A stretch of DNA of 64,000 bases, taken from an uncultured Spartobacteria bacterium. Its GTDB lineage: Bacteria; Verrucomicrobiota; Verrucomicrobiia; Chthoniobacterales; JAATET01. Positions 42,006 through 51,223 of the stretch are shown piece by piece. How positions within the stretch are numbered: position 1 is the stretch's first letter; each line of letters opens with the position of its first letter. The position numbers were made by a program, and so were the translations under genes. Below the pieces are notes generated by a model, which worked only from the letters and a program-made list of their open reading frames with translations, was not told where the DNA came from and did no database searches. Location of the stretch: positions 171,088-235,087 of the forward strand of contig CALLUD010000011.1 in the NCBI GenBank assembly GCA_938011325.1. Direction: 5' to 3'.

Positions 42006-42263
42006 ATGGAGCGTTATTGGCTGTTCGCTGCGGCGATTTGTTTTCTGCTGAGCTTCGGGCACATGCTGTTTGCCCTCGGGCGGGGCACGTTTCGTCCCGC
42101 GCGCTTCAATCTCGCCACGATGGCGGGCGGATTCGCGGCCGAGTCGGTCTGTCTCTATTTTCCGCCCGCCCGTCGCATCGCTGTGGGCCCGATCGCCATT
42201 CTCCTCCTCGCGCTCATCACCCTGCCCGGCATCCGGCATCTCTCGATGCCCCAAGCGCCATGA
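42006..42263 (+). CDS. Short CcsA/HemX-like membrane protein, probably internally deleted
   Basis: An 85-residue protein with two or three hydrophobic segments. The first 50 residues (MERYWLFAAAICFLLSFGHM, then FALGRGTFRPARFNLATM) read like the N-terminus of the HemX/CcsA-type protein that commonly precedes hemA. The rest, RRIAVGPIAILLLALITLPG, looks like the last helix of such a protein. About 150-200 residues, including the tryptophan-rich haem-handling core, are absent. Either it is a decayed gene or a minimal membrane protein. Its TGA overlaps the hemA ATG. Confidence 0.6.
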   Translation: MERYWLFAAAICFLLSFGHMLFALGRGTFRPARFNLATMAGGFAAESVCLYFPPARRIAVGPIAILLLALITLPGIRHLSMPQAP

Positions 42264-43279
42264 ACGTGCTCTGCGTCGGGATCAACCACACCATCGCTCC
42301 GGTCGAGATCCGCGAGCGACTCGCGGTGCCCAATCACAAGCTCTCCGACACGCTCGGCGCCCTGCGCGCGATCGAGGGGCTCAGCGAAGCGGTGATCGTG
42401 TCCACGTGCAATCGCGTGGAATTCTACGCCGCGAGCATCCGCCCGATTCAAACGCTCGAGGGCTTGCAGAACTTCCTGCGCACCCGCGCCGGCCTCGACG
42501 CCCCGCTCTATCATCACGACACCCCGCAGAGCATCCGGCATTTGTTTCGCGTCGCGAGCGGCCTCGACTCGATGGTCCTCGGGGAAACGGAGATCCTCGG
42601 CCAGCTCAAGCAGGCCTACGCAGCCGCCGCGCAGGCCGGCGCCACCTCCCGCACGTTGAACAGGCTGTTCCAGCAGGCCTTTCGCGTCGCGAAGTCGGTG
42701 CGCACGGAGACCCAGATCACGCGCGGCGCCACGTCGGTCGGCGCCGTCGCGGTCGAGCTGGCCGGCAGGATTTTTGGAGACCTCGCCAACCATCGCGTGA
42801 TGGTGCTCGGCGCCGGCGAAACCAGCGAGCGCACGGCGCGAAGCCTCGTCTCGCGAGGAGTGAAAACCGTGATCGTCTCGAATCGCACCTTCGATCGCGC
42901 GGCGGCTCTTGCCGGCGAGATCGGCGGCATGGCGATTCATTTCGACCACTGGCAGAGGGAATTTCCCGACGTCGACATCCTGATCAGCTCGACAGCCGCA
43001 CCGCGCCCGATCATCACCCGTGAGAGACTCGAACCAATGATGCGGCTGCGTTCCGGCCGGCCCCTCTTCATTATCGACCTTGCCGTGCCGCGCGACGCCG
43101 ATCCCGAGGTGAACGACATCGACGGGGTGTTTCTCTACGACATCGATTCGCTGCAGGATATCGCGAGTCGCTCGATTGCCGTGCGGCAACGCGAGATCGA
43201 GCATTGCGAGCGCATCATCGACCGGCAGGTCACCGACTTCATGTCGTGGCTTCGCCGCCACCCGGAGCTGCACGCGTGA
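42260..43279 (+). CDS. hemA: Glutamyl-tRNA reductase
   Basis: First committed step of the C5 haem pathway: NADPH-dependent reduction of glutamyl-tRNA to glutamate-1-semialdehyde. It has 339 residues. Catalytic Cys50 in VSTCNRVEFY, then SGLDSMVLGETEILGQ, the NADPH motif VMVLGAGETSERTARSL, VSNRTFDRA and FIIDLAVPRDADPEV. It lacks about 80 residues of the C-terminal dimerisation domain of longer homologues and ends soon after the connecting helix. Start overlaps the upstream stop as ATGA; its own stop overlaps the hemC GTG start. Confidence 0.93.
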   Translation: MNVLCVGINHTIAPVEIRERLAVPNHKLSDTLGALRAIEGLSEAVIVSTCNRVEFYAASIRPIQTLEGLQNFLRTRAGLDAPLYHHDTPQSIRHLFRVASGLDSMVLGETEILGQLKQAYAAAAQAGATSRTLNRLFQQAFRVAKSVRTETQITRGATSVGAVAVELAGRIFGDLANHRVMVLGAGETSERTARSLVSRGVKTVIVSNRTFDRAAALAGEIGGMAIHFDHWQREFPDVDILISSTAAPRPIITRERLEPMMRLRSGRPLFIIDLAVPRDADPEVNDIDGVFLYDIDSLQDIASRSIAVRQREIEHCERIIDRQVTDFMSWLRRHPELHA

Positions 43280-44184
43280 AGACGTTTCTTCTCGGCACCC
43301 GCGGCAGCGATCTCGCACTCGCGCAAACCCGCACCGTCGCGAAGCTCTTGCGCGCCGCCCATCCCGACCTCCAGCCGGAGGAAAGGATCATTCGCACAAC
43401 CGGAGACGTCCGCCTCGACGTGCCGCTCAGTGCCCCGGGCACGCTCGACAAGGGATTGTTCACCAGGGAACTCGAAGACGCCCTGCTTCGTGGAGAGATC
43501 GACGCCGCCGTCCACAGCCTCAAGGACATGCCGACCGTGCAGCCGGACGGGCTTGTGTTGAGCGCCTTTCTCCCGCGGGAATGTCCCGACGATCTCCTTC
43601 TCTCGAAAGTCACCGGCGGCCTCGATGCCCTGCCGGCTGGCGCGTGGGTGGCCACGAGCAGCCTGCGGCGGAAGCTGTTCCTCCAGTGGCAACGGCCCGA
43701 TCTGGAAGTCGTCGAAATTCGTGGAAATGTCCCGACGCGGATTCGCAAGCTCGCCACGTCGTCCGACCTCTCGGCGCTTGTGCTGGCCGATGCCGGCATC
43801 CGGCGTCTCGAAGCCGCCGGCTGCGAGCTGGACCTCGGGCAGCTCCACCTGTCGCGATTGCCCTTCATGCTTCCGGCCCCGGGTCAGGGTGCGATCACGG
43901 TCGAGTGCCGGATCGACGACACCGAAACACGCGAGATTCTCCAGCCGTTGAATGACGAGCCGACGGCGATCTGCGTCGGCGCCGAGCGGGCCGTGCTTTC
44001 CGGTCTCGGCGGCGGCTGCCATCTGCCCCTTGGCACGCGCGCAACGCTTTCGGATCAGCGCATCCGCCTCGAGGCGGCGTGGTTCCGGACTTCCGGAAGC
44101 GAGCCTGTGATTGCCGACGTTTCCACGGACATTGCGGACTGGCGCTCCGCCGTCCGGTCCGTGCTGGACATCCTGCAGGCCTGA
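43276..44184 (+). CDS. hemC: Hydroxymethylbilane synthase (porphobilinogen deaminase)
   Basis: Condenses four porphobilinogen units into hydroxymethylbilane. It has 302 residues from a GTG start that overlaps the hemA stop codon. Seen: GTRGSDLALAQT, HSLKDMPTV, VATSSLRRKL, EIRGNVPTRI and the dipyrromethane cofactor cysteine Cys248 in GLGGGCHLPLG. All key residues appear intact. Confidence 0.95.
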   Translation: MKTFLLGTRGSDLALAQTRTVAKLLRAAHPDLQPEERIIRTTGDVRLDVPLSAPGTLDKGLFTRELEDALLRGEIDAAVHSLKDMPTVQPDGLVLSAFLPRECPDDLLLSKVTGGLDALPAGAWVATSSLRRKLFLQWQRPDLEVVEIRGNVPTRIRKLATSSDLSALVLADAGIRRLEAAGCELDLGQLHLSRLPFMLPAPGQGAITVECRIDDTETREILQPLNDEPTAICVGAERAVLSGLGGGCHLPLGTRATLSDQRIRLEAAWFRTSGSEPVIADVSTDIADWRSAVRSVLDILQA

Positions 44185-44188
44185 CCCG

Positions 44189-44728
44189 CTACCTGCGTCG
44201 CAATCGGTCGAGCGCCGGCCCGGTCTTCGTCTGGACGAAGAGCCCGACGCCAAAAAGAATCACCAGCGCCACAAACTCGACGGACGGCGCGACGTTCATC
44301 GCCTCCGCCATCATGTAGGCGCCCATCAGCGCCGACAGCACGATCAACGCCGGATCGAAAATGACCGACAGCACCACCGCGACCAGCGCCGCCCCCACTA
44401 CGAACGCCATCCATTGTCCCGCCTCCGTGTGCAGCCCGATCAACGGAGCAAGGCGCACCGCCAGGATTCCACCAGCCACACCGCCGGCCAGCATCACCGC
44501 CACGCGCTGAAGCACGATGGCAAGCAACGCGCCCACAACGCCAAGCGCCAGCGAAAGCAGAATCAGCGTCCCCTCCCCGAGGTCGGAAAACACGATCCCG
44601 CCATATCGCAGCCCTGCAAAAAATCCCACGGCCCCGACGAAGATCCAGAACAGCCGCCGTCCGAAAAGAACCAGCAAAAGGCCGGCAATCATTTGCGCTC
44701 CGGGACTAAACTGTAAGGAATCGCCCAT
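44189..44728 (-). CDS. Multi-pass membrane protein, DUF4203/TM7S3-like
   Basis: A 179-residue protein with about six closely spaced hydrophobic segments starting MGDSLQFSPGAQMIAGLLLV. Glycine-rich helices such as WIFVGAVGFFAGLRYGG and VMLAGGVAGGILAVRL resemble the TM7S3/TM198 (DUF4203) pattern. Function unknown. Sandwiched between hemC (convergent) and the cobA-hemD fusion (divergent). Confidence 0.65.
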   Translation of the reverse strand: MGDSLQFSPGAQMIAGLLLVLFGRRLFWIFVGAVGFFAGLRYGGIVFSDLGEGTLILLSLALGVVGALLAIVLQRVAVMLAGGVAGGILAVRLAPLIGLHTEAGQWMAFVVGAALVAVVLSVIFDPALIVLSALMGAYMMAEAMNVAPSVEFVALVILFGVGLFVQTKTGPALDRLRRR

Positions 44729-44823
44729 GCGGAAGACAGCGTAGCAGCACTTTGGCGCTTCGCCAGCCCGATCCAACATGTTTCGGTGGCCCGACAGCCC
44801 GGCTCCGCTTAGGCTCACGCCCC

Positions 44824-46332
44824 ATGAGTCATGGCATTTGTTATCTCGTCGGCGCGGGTCCCGGCGACCCTGGTCTCCTGACACTGCGCGGCAAGGCGTG
44901 CCTCGAGCGCGCCGACGTCGTCGTTTACGACTACCTCAGCAACCCGGAGCTTTTGCGCCACGCGCCGGAGAGCGCCGAGCGCATCTACGCGGGGAAAAAG
45001 GCCGGCAGTCACACGCTTGGCCAGGACGAAATCAACGCCCTGCTTGTCGAGAAGACCTCCGCCGGGAAAACGGTCGTGCGCCTGAAGGGCGGGGATCCCT
45101 TTGTCTTCGGACGCGGCGGCGAGGAGGCGGAGGCACTTGCCAGGGCCGGCGTGCCATTCGAGATCGTGCCCGGAGTTTCCTCCGCCATCGCCGGGCCGGC
45201 CTACGCGGGCATCCCGGTCACACATCGCGAGCACAATGCCGCGCTGACCATTTTCACGGGACACGAAGATCCCACCAAGCCCGGGAGCACGATCGACTTT
45301 GAGGCAATCGCCCGCACTCCCGGCACGAAGGTCATGCTGATGGGGGTGGAGCGCATCGAGGAGATCGCGGATTCGCTGCAGAAAAACGGCCTCGATTCCG
45401 CCACGCCGGTCGCGCTGATCCGCTGGGCGACGACGGGTCGTCAGGAAACCCTCACCGGCACGCTCGGCGACATCGCCGCCAGGGTTCGGGAAGCCTCGTT
45501 CACCGCTCCGGCCATCGCCGTGATCGGCGGGGTCGCCACCCTGCGGTCCACCCTCTCGTGGTTCGAAAAGCGCCCCCTGTTTGGAAAAACCATCGCGGTC
45601 ACCCGCACGCGCAAACAGGCCGGCGTGCTCGTCGAGCAGCTTCGGGAGCTTGGCGCCGACGCCTACGAGCTGCCGACGATTCGCATCGAGCCTCCCAAAA
45701 ACAAGCGGGAGTTCCACGAGCTCGTCAGCGACGCCCACACCTACGACTGGCTCGTCTTTACAAGCCCGAATGGCGTCGAGGCATTTTTCGAGGCGTTCTA
45801 CACGATCTACAAGGACGCGCGTTCGCTCGGTGGCGTGCGCATCGCGGCGATCGGTCCCGCCACGGCGGAGAAGGTGCGGAGCTATCGATTCGAGGTGGAC
45901 CTGCAGCCCGACAAATCCGTCGCCGAGGAGGTCGTGAAGAAATTCCAGGAAACGACCACCGTCGAAAATCTGAAGTTCCTGCTCGCGCGCGCCGAAAACG
46001 CCCGGGAGGTGCTCGCCGCCCAGCTCACCAGGCTCGGCGCAATCGTGGACGAGGCCGTTGCCTATCGCACCGTGCCGGAAACGGGCGACCCGACGGGCGG
46101 CATCGCGCGTTTTCGAGAGGAAGGCGCCGACGTCATCACGTTCACCAGCTCATCCACGGCCGAAAACTTCGCCGCCCTGCAGCTTCCGCTGCCGGAACGC
46201 CTGCTCACCGCGAGCATCGGACCGGTGACCTCCGCAACGATGCGGCAGCTCGGTCTCGACGTGGACATCGAGGCGGAGTCGCATGACATTCCCGGTCTGG
46301 TGGATGCCATCCGGCGCCACTTCGGGCGTTAG
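44824..46332 (+). CDS. Uroporphyrinogen-III C-methyltransferase / uroporphyrinogen-III synthase fusion
   Basis: A 502-residue bifunctional protein. Residues 1-245 are a SUMT (CobA) domain: VGAGPGDPGLLTLRG, VVRLKGGDPFVFGRGGEEAE, VPGVSSAIAGPAYAGIPVTH. Residues 255-502 are a HemD domain that closes hydroxymethylbilane to uroporphyrinogen III: TIAVTRTRKQAG, WLVFTSPNGVEAFF, AAIGPATAEKVR and ITFTSSSTAENF. The fusion links haem and siroheme/cobalamin branches. With hemA and hemC it completes most of the upper pathway; no hemB or hemL in the window. Its TAG overlaps the convergent stop codon. Confidence 0.95.
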   Translation: MSHGICYLVGAGPGDPGLLTLRGKACLERADVVVYDYLSNPELLRHAPESAERIYAGKKAGSHTLGQDEINALLVEKTSAGKTVVRLKGGDPFVFGRGGEEAEALARAGVPFEIVPGVSSAIAGPAYAGIPVTHREHNAALTIFTGHEDPTKPGSTIDFEAIARTPGTKVMLMGVERIEEIADSLQKNGLDSATPVALIRWATTGRQETLTGTLGDIAARVREASFTAPAIAVIGGVATLRSTLSWFEKRPLFGKTIAVTRTRKQAGVLVEQLRELGADAYELPTIRIEPPKNKREFHELVSDAHTYDWLVFTSPNGVEAFFEAFYTIYKDARSLGGVRIAAIGPATAEKVRSYRFEVDLQPDKSVAEEVVKKFQETTTVENLKFLLARAENAREVLAAQLTRLGAIVDEAVAYRTVPETGDPTGGIARFREEGADVITFTSSSTAENFAALQLPLPERLLTASIGPVTSATMRQLGLDVDIEAESHDIPGLVDAIRRHFGR

Positions 46333-46742
46333 CGCTCCGGCTTCCTCGCGGCGGCAAGCGCCTCGAGGAACTTCGCGTGCGGCCAGACGACCATTTCGTC
46401 ATCGCGCAGCCGGCCCTTGCGCGCCACGCTGCCGCGCAGCTCGAGATCGAACACGGACCCATCGACCGTGAATTCCACACTGTCGATCACGCCGGTTCCG
46501 CTGCTCCACGAGACCGTCCGCACGCTCTTCGGACTCCTGATTTCGAAATCGTGGAAGATGAACCCCGGCTTGAACATCGGGTCCTCGACACGCCGCTCCC
46601 CGAGATAACGCACGGAAAAATCCACGAACTCGACGACGCGATCCTTGCGGAATCGAACCGGCTCGCCATACGGCGCCACGGGCTGCGCACCGGCCATGAC
46701 CAGCAGCGGAAGCCCGAGAAACCATGCGAGCAGCGTCTTCAT
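46329..46742 (-). CDS. Secreted hypothetical protein
   Basis: A 137-residue protein with a signal peptide (MKTLLAWFLGLPLLVMAGAQ). The mature part is beta-rich (VEFVDFSVRYLGERRVED, FIFHDFEIRSP, VDSVEFTVDGSVFDLELRGS-like strands) and ends in a helical segment WPHAKFLEALAAARK. No family was recognised. Its TAA shares three bases with the TAG of the cobA-hemD fusion (TTAG). Confidence 0.72.
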   Translation of the reverse strand: MKTLLAWFLGLPLLVMAGAQPVAPYGEPVRFRKDRVVEFVDFSVRYLGERRVEDPMFKPGFIFHDFEIRSPKSVRTVSWSSGTGVIDSVEFTVDGSVFDLELRGSVARKGRLRDDEMVVWPHAKFLEALAAARKPER

Positions 46743-46833
46743 GAGAACGGCAAAACCTGTAACGCCGCCACGCGATTTGCGCACGAACGAAATCCGCCTT
46801 CCCGCCGCGGAGAGGAGCTTGCATGCTGGCCGG

Positions 46834-49008
46834 GTGAATGCCAGTCCCTCGCTCTTCGGCGCCGATCCGCAGGAAAACATCGTCGCGGTCGAGTTCGACG
46901 GCAGGAATGTCGCGCGGCTTTTTGTTCGCGAGCCCGATGGCGGCACGAGGGTCGAGGAGCACGCCTTCCAGCCCTTTCGCTGGACCTCCCAACCCGGCCT
47001 CGACGACGAGCTGCTCGAGGGCGCGCATCCGCTTCGCGGCCTGCAACGCTTCGAGACTTGGAAGGAGCTGCAGAGCGCCCGCAGTGCGTCGCGCGGCGGC
47101 GGGGCGCTGACCTTTTCGCTGAACGACCCGGTGCAGCAATTTCTCACGCTCACCGGAAAAACGCTGTTCAAGGGCATGACATTCGAGTCGCTGCGGCGCA
47201 TGCAGATTGACATCGAGACCTGCTGCGCCGAGGGCTTCGAGTTTTCGAATCCGGAACGCGACCCCATCGCGGCAATCGCCATGTCCGACAGCACGGGCTG
47301 GGAGGAAATCCTCGTCGTGAAATGCGACGATCCCGACAGCGAGCGGGCGGCTCTGGAGCGCGCGGCGGAATTTGTTGGGGAGCGCGACCCGGATGTCATC
47401 GAGGGACACAACCTCTTCAAGTTCGACCTCCCCTACCTCACGGCCCGCGCGAAACGCCACAAGATGAAGCTCGCATGGGGTCGCGACGGCAGCCCGCTCA
47501 CCTCGCGTTCCTCGCGACTCCAGATCGCGGAGAAGGCGATTCAATACACGCGCTTCGGCGCGTATGGCCGCCACATCGTCGATACGTTCGTGCTGGCGCA
47601 ATACTACGACGTCGGCACGCGCGAGCTGGAAAGTTTCAGCCTCAAGGAGGTCGCGCGGCACTTCGGCGTCGCCGAGCCGGATCGCGTGCGACTCGCCGCC
47701 CGGGACATCGAGAAGGCGTATCGCGCCGGCTCCCCCGACTTCGTGACCTACGCGCTGCAGGATGTTCGCGAAACGCGCGCACTCGCTGCGGCGCTGAGCG
47801 CGAGTTATTTCATCCAGGCCCAGATCTTCCCCTACAACTACCAGGACGTGATCGTGCGCGGAAACGCGACCAAGATCGACGCGCTGTTCCTGCGTGAATA
47901 CCTGCGCCAGGGCCATTCGCTGCCGGATGTGCCGGAGGCGCGACCGTTCGAGGGCGGCTACACGGACATCTTCTTCACGGGTGTCGCGGAGAACGTGTGG
48001 CACTGCGACGTCGCCTCGCTCTACCCGTCCGTGATGCTGCGCTTCGAGTTGCTGCCGGCCACGGATGACCTCGGCGTCTTCGGCGGCATGTTGAGCAATC
48101 TCCGGACGTTCCGGCTCGAGGCCAAGCGCCGCATGCGCGAAGCGCCCAACGAAATGGAGCGCCGTCACGCGTCGGCGCTGCAGAACACATTCAAGATTCT
48201 CATCAACAGCTTCTACGGCTACCTCGGATTCGCGCAGGGCCATTTTGCCGACTTCGACGCGGCGGCGGCCGTCACCGCCAAGGGCCGCGAGCTGCTTCGC
48301 ACGATGGTGGACTGGCTGCAGCAGAGCGGCTCGAAGGTCATTGAAATCGACACCGACGGCATTTATTTCCAGCCGCCGCCCGGCGCTTCGATCGAGGTGC
48401 TGGAAACGGGCCTTCGCGAGGTTCTGCCCGGCGGGATCGAGGTGGACTTCGACGAGCAATACGCGGCGATGTTCAGCTACAAGGCGAAGAACTACGCGCT
48501 GCTCACGAAGGATGGAAACCTCGTGCTGAAGGGCGCCGCGCTGAAATCCCGCGGCATGGAACCCTACCTCCGCGAGTTCCTCGAGCGGATGATCCGTCAC
48601 ATTCTTCAAAACGAACCGGCGGCCGTGCCGCGACTGCGGGAGGAATTCGAGCAGGCGATTCGAAACCGCGCCTGGCCGATCGAGCGGCTCGCGAAAACGG
48701 AGTCGTTGCAGGACAACCCCGCGTCCTACGCGCGAAAGATCGCCGCATCGTCGCGCAACCGCTCCGCGGCCTTCGAACTCGCGCTGGCCAGCGGCCGCGA
48801 CTATCGCGCCGGCGACGCGATCACCTACTACATCACCGGCACGAAGAAAAAGGTCACGGCCTACAACCACGCCCGCATGGCGTCCGAATGGCGCGCCGAC
48901 GCCCGCGACGAAAACGTCGAGTATTACGTCGCGAAGCTGAACGAACTTTACGCGAAATTCGCCGCCTTCGCCCCCGAGCCGGACCCGCAGGCGGCGCTCG
49001 GGCTGTAG
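46834..49008 (+). CDS. Family B DNA polymerase (archaeal/Pol II-like) with 3'-5' exonuclease domain
   Basis: A 724-residue replicative-type polymerase fold. Exo I DIE at 126-128, Exo II N193-x4-D198 in GHNLFKFDLPYL, Exo III Y306-x3-D310 in YALQDVRE; polymerase motif A DVASLYPSVML with Asp392, motif B KILINSFYGYLG from Lys454, and motif C IDTDGIYF with Asp506 and Asp508. All metal ligands are present, so both activities are expected. Probably used in repair or translesion synthesis beside Pol III. The GTG start at 46834 is uncertain; an in-frame TTG lies 15 bases upstream. No partner gene is evident. Confidence 0.92.
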   Translation: MNASPSLFGADPQENIVAVEFDGRNVARLFVREPDGGTRVEEHAFQPFRWTSQPGLDDELLEGAHPLRGLQRFETWKELQSARSASRGGGALTFSLNDPVQQFLTLTGKTLFKGMTFESLRRMQIDIETCCAEGFEFSNPERDPIAAIAMSDSTGWEEILVVKCDDPDSERAALERAAEFVGERDPDVIEGHNLFKFDLPYLTARAKRHKMKLAWGRDGSPLTSRSSRLQIAEKAIQYTRFGAYGRHIVDTFVLAQYYDVGTRELESFSLKEVARHFGVAEPDRVRLAARDIEKAYRAGSPDFVTYALQDVRETRALAAALSASYFIQAQIFPYNYQDVIVRGNATKIDALFLREYLRQGHSLPDVPEARPFEGGYTDIFFTGVAENVWHCDVASLYPSVMLRFELLPATDDLGVFGGMLSNLRTFRLEAKRRMREAPNEMERRHASALQNTFKILINSFYGYLGFAQGHFADFDAAAAVTAKGRELLRTMVDWLQQSGSKVIEIDTDGIYFQPPPGASIEVLETGLREVLPGGIEVDFDEQYAAMFSYKAKNYALLTKDGNLVLKGAALKSRGMEPYLREFLERMIRHILQNEPAAVPRLREEFEQAIRNRAWPIERLAKTESLQDNPASYARKIAASSRNRSAAFELALASGRDYRAGDAITYYITGTKKKVTAYNHARMASEWRADARDENVEYYVAKLNELYAKFAAFAPEPDPQAALGL

Positions 49009-49053
49009 CGATTTTGCGTTGTCAGTCCCGGTATCATTTCGCAACGTGCGCCG

Positions 49054-50778
49054 GTGCTCGAGCTCGAGAAGGTTTCCCTCCACGTCGGTCGCGGTGATGC
49101 CGAGCAGGCAATTCTTTCCGGAGTCGATCTCCGGCTTCCGCGCCGCCATTTCGCCGCCATCATCGGTCCATCGGGTTGCGGCAAAAGCACGCTGCTCAAG
49201 ACGATTGCCGGCATCATGCACGGACGCGAGGAGGGCTCCATCCGCTGGCAGGGCCGCGACCTCACGCAGGACGACTTCGCGCCGGCGGAAATCGGCTACG
49301 TGCCGCAGTTCAGCATCGCCTACGACGAGCTGACCTCGCGCGAATGCGTGGAGGCCGCCATCCGGTTGCGGGTCAAAAACGCACGAGGCGAAGCCCTCCG
49401 CCGTCTCGCCATGAGCACGCTGGAGGAAGTGGGCCTCGCGGAATTTTCCGAGCGCCGTGTGAACGTGCTCTCGGGCGGACAGAAACGCCGCCTCGCGCTC
49501 GCCATGGAGATTGCCAGCGCACCCGCGATTCTGCTCTGCGACGAGGTCACGAGCGGCCTCGACGCGCAGGCCGAGGATGAAATCGTCCATCTGCTGCACG
49601 AGCTCGCGCAGCACGACCGCCTGATTCTTTCGGTCACGCACAGCCTGCGGCATCTGGGTTTTTACGATTCCATCATCGTGCTGCATCGCGGCGTGCTCGC
49701 GTATCACGGGCGGCCGGAACATCTCGCGCATTACTTCGGGATCGAGAATCTCGAGGACCTCTACGCGAAACTCGAAGAACGGGAGCCCGCGGAGTGGGAG
49801 GCGACATGGCGCGAATACGGCGCGGCGTATCTCACCGGGATGCCCGGGGATCAGCCCGGCGAGCCGTTGTTCACGCTGCCCGGGGAAGAGGAGAAATCTG
49901 CGAAGCCGGACACCGTTGCGGAACTCCCCGGCGCGATCAGCCAGTTTGCGACGCTGTTCGCGAGGCGGGTGCGCATCTTCTCGCGAAGCAAGGGCCAGAT
50001 TCTTCTCCAGCTCGGGTTGATCTTCGGCTTCCCCGTGCTGGTCGCGATCTTCGCGTGGAACGGCCTGCCCGAGGTGCAGAACCTGAGCGTCGGGCTCAAC
50101 CAGAACATCCTCCAGCAGCTCACGGAGGCCACCGATTTTCTGCGGCAGGCAAGCAAGGTCGGTAGCCTGGTCTCGGGCATCGTGATGTTCCAGGTGATTC
50201 TGCTGACGCTGATGGGCGCCAACAATTCCGGCCGCGAGATCGCCGCCGAGCGCCACATTTTCGAGAAGGAGAAACTCAGCGGCCTTCGCCCCTCGAGCTA
50301 CATCGCGAGCAAGGCGGCGTTTCTCTCGCTCCTCGTCGTCGCGCAATCCCTCTGGATGGGTCTCTTCGTGCACTTCGTCTGCGGCTTTCCCGGCGAGCTT
50401 TTCCAGCAGCTGCTCTTCCTCCTGCTCGTGAATGCCGCGATGACGTCGATCTGCCTCGGCATTTCCAGCTGGATGCCCACCGCCGAACAGGCGTCGCTCG
50501 TCTCGATCTACCTCGTCGGTTTCCAGCTTCCGCTTTCCGGGGCCGTGCTGGCATTGCCGGAGTTCATCGGCCAGCTGGTGCGGCCGTTCATTTCCGCCTA
50601 CTGGAGCTGGTCCGGCGTGCTGCAAAGCCTGCGCGGCGATCGCTACTACGACATCGTGCAAATGGTCGCGCAGACCGCCCTCTCACCGGCGGGGCTGTGC
50701 ATCTGGGTGCTGTTCGCCCACATCGTCAGCGGGCTCTTCCTTGCCTGGGCGGGTGCCCGCGCGAGCCGGATCCACTGA
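49054..50778 (+). CDS. ABCG-type ABC transporter (fused ATPase and ABC-2 permease)
   Basis: A 574-residue half-transporter. Residues 1-240 are the ATPase: Walker A GPSGCGKST, signature LSGGQKRRLALAME, Walker B ILLCDEVTSGLD. Residues 310-574 contain six hydrophobic helices of the ABC-2 class, beginning QLGLIFGFPVLVAIFAW, with EKEKLSGLRPSSYIASKAAF as the coupling region. This domain order (ATPase then membrane part) is that of the eukaryotic ABCG/White family and its bacterial relatives. Substrate unknown, likely lipid or small hydrophobic molecule. Translation from GTG at 49054. Confidence 0.9.
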   Translation: MLELEKVSLHVGRGDAEQAILSGVDLRLPRRHFAAIIGPSGCGKSTLLKTIAGIMHGREEGSIRWQGRDLTQDDFAPAEIGYVPQFSIAYDELTSRECVEAAIRLRVKNARGEALRRLAMSTLEEVGLAEFSERRVNVLSGGQKRRLALAMEIASAPAILLCDEVTSGLDAQAEDEIVHLLHELAQHDRLILSVTHSLRHLGFYDSIIVLHRGVLAYHGRPEHLAHYFGIENLEDLYAKLEEREPAEWEATWREYGAAYLTGMPGDQPGEPLFTLPGEEEKSAKPDTVAELPGAISQFATLFARRVRIFSRSKGQILLQLGLIFGFPVLVAIFAWNGLPEVQNLSVGLNQNILQQLTEATDFLRQASKVGSLVSGIVMFQVILLTLMGANNSGREIAAERHIFEKEKLSGLRPSSYIASKAAFLSLLVVAQSLWMGLFVHFVCGFPGELFQQLLFLLLVNAAMTSICLGISSWMPTAEQASLVSIYLVGFQLPLSGAVLALPEFIGQLVRPFISAYWSWSGVLQSLRGDRYYDIVQMVAQTALSPAGLCIWVLFAHIVSGLFLAWAGARASRIH

Positions 50779-50824
50779 GATGATTCCGTTTGATATCATT
50801 TCGGTCGCGACATAAACCCGGTCA

Positions 50825-51223
50825 GTGGCACGACGTTCCCGATCCTCGCTTCACCCCCTCTGGCTGATCATCGGCGGCCTGGCCCTCCTTCTGGTTTTTG
50901 CGCTCGGGGCGTTCCTGCTGCTGCAAACGGGCGAGGCCTACCGCACCGTGGCGCCGCTGGACGTCGCCGCCTACCTGGAAAATTCCAACAGCCTTCGCGG
51001 CAACACCTACAAGGTCAGCGGAGAAGTGCTGAACGTCCTTGGCTATTCCCCCACCCAGGGCCGGTTGATCTCCGTGGGAGTTGATGCGAAAGATGATGTG
51101 ATTCCGATGCTCATCCCGACTTCGCTGAGCGAGGTGAATATCCAGAAAGGGCAGAAATTCATCTTCCTCATCGAGGTCACGGATCAGGGGATCCTGAGAG
51201 CCCGGGATTTGACGAAATCATGA
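50825..51223 (+). CDS. Membrane-anchored small protein, OB-like domain
   Basis: A 132-residue protein (GTG start). A basic N-terminus is followed by one strong transmembrane helix (about 13-34, LWLIIGGLALLLVFALGAFL). The outer domain (LDVAAYLENSNSLRGNTYKV, VLNVLGYSPTQGRLISVGV, PMLIPTSLSEVNIQKGQKF) looks like a small beta-barrel of OB type. No named family. Its stop overlaps the next gene's start as ATGA, so the pair is translationally coupled. Confidence 0.75.
   Translation: MARRSRSSLHPLWLIIGGLALLLVFALGAFLLLQTGEAYRTVAPLDVAAYLENSNSLRGNTYKVSGEVLNVLGYSPTQGRLISVGVDAKDDVIPMLIPTSLSEVNIQKGQKFIFLIEVTDQGILRARDLTKS

Noticed and set aside
46399..50661. Open minus-strand frame of 1420 codons opposite the polymerase and ABC transporter
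   Set aside because: Both plus-strand genes have full catalytic motifs; the antisense product is compositionally biased and has no recognisable domain.
49032..50803. Shared TATCATTTCG upstream of the ABC transporter gene and the next gene
   Set aside because: Ten bases at different distances from the starts; too short to call a regulatory motif from two cases.
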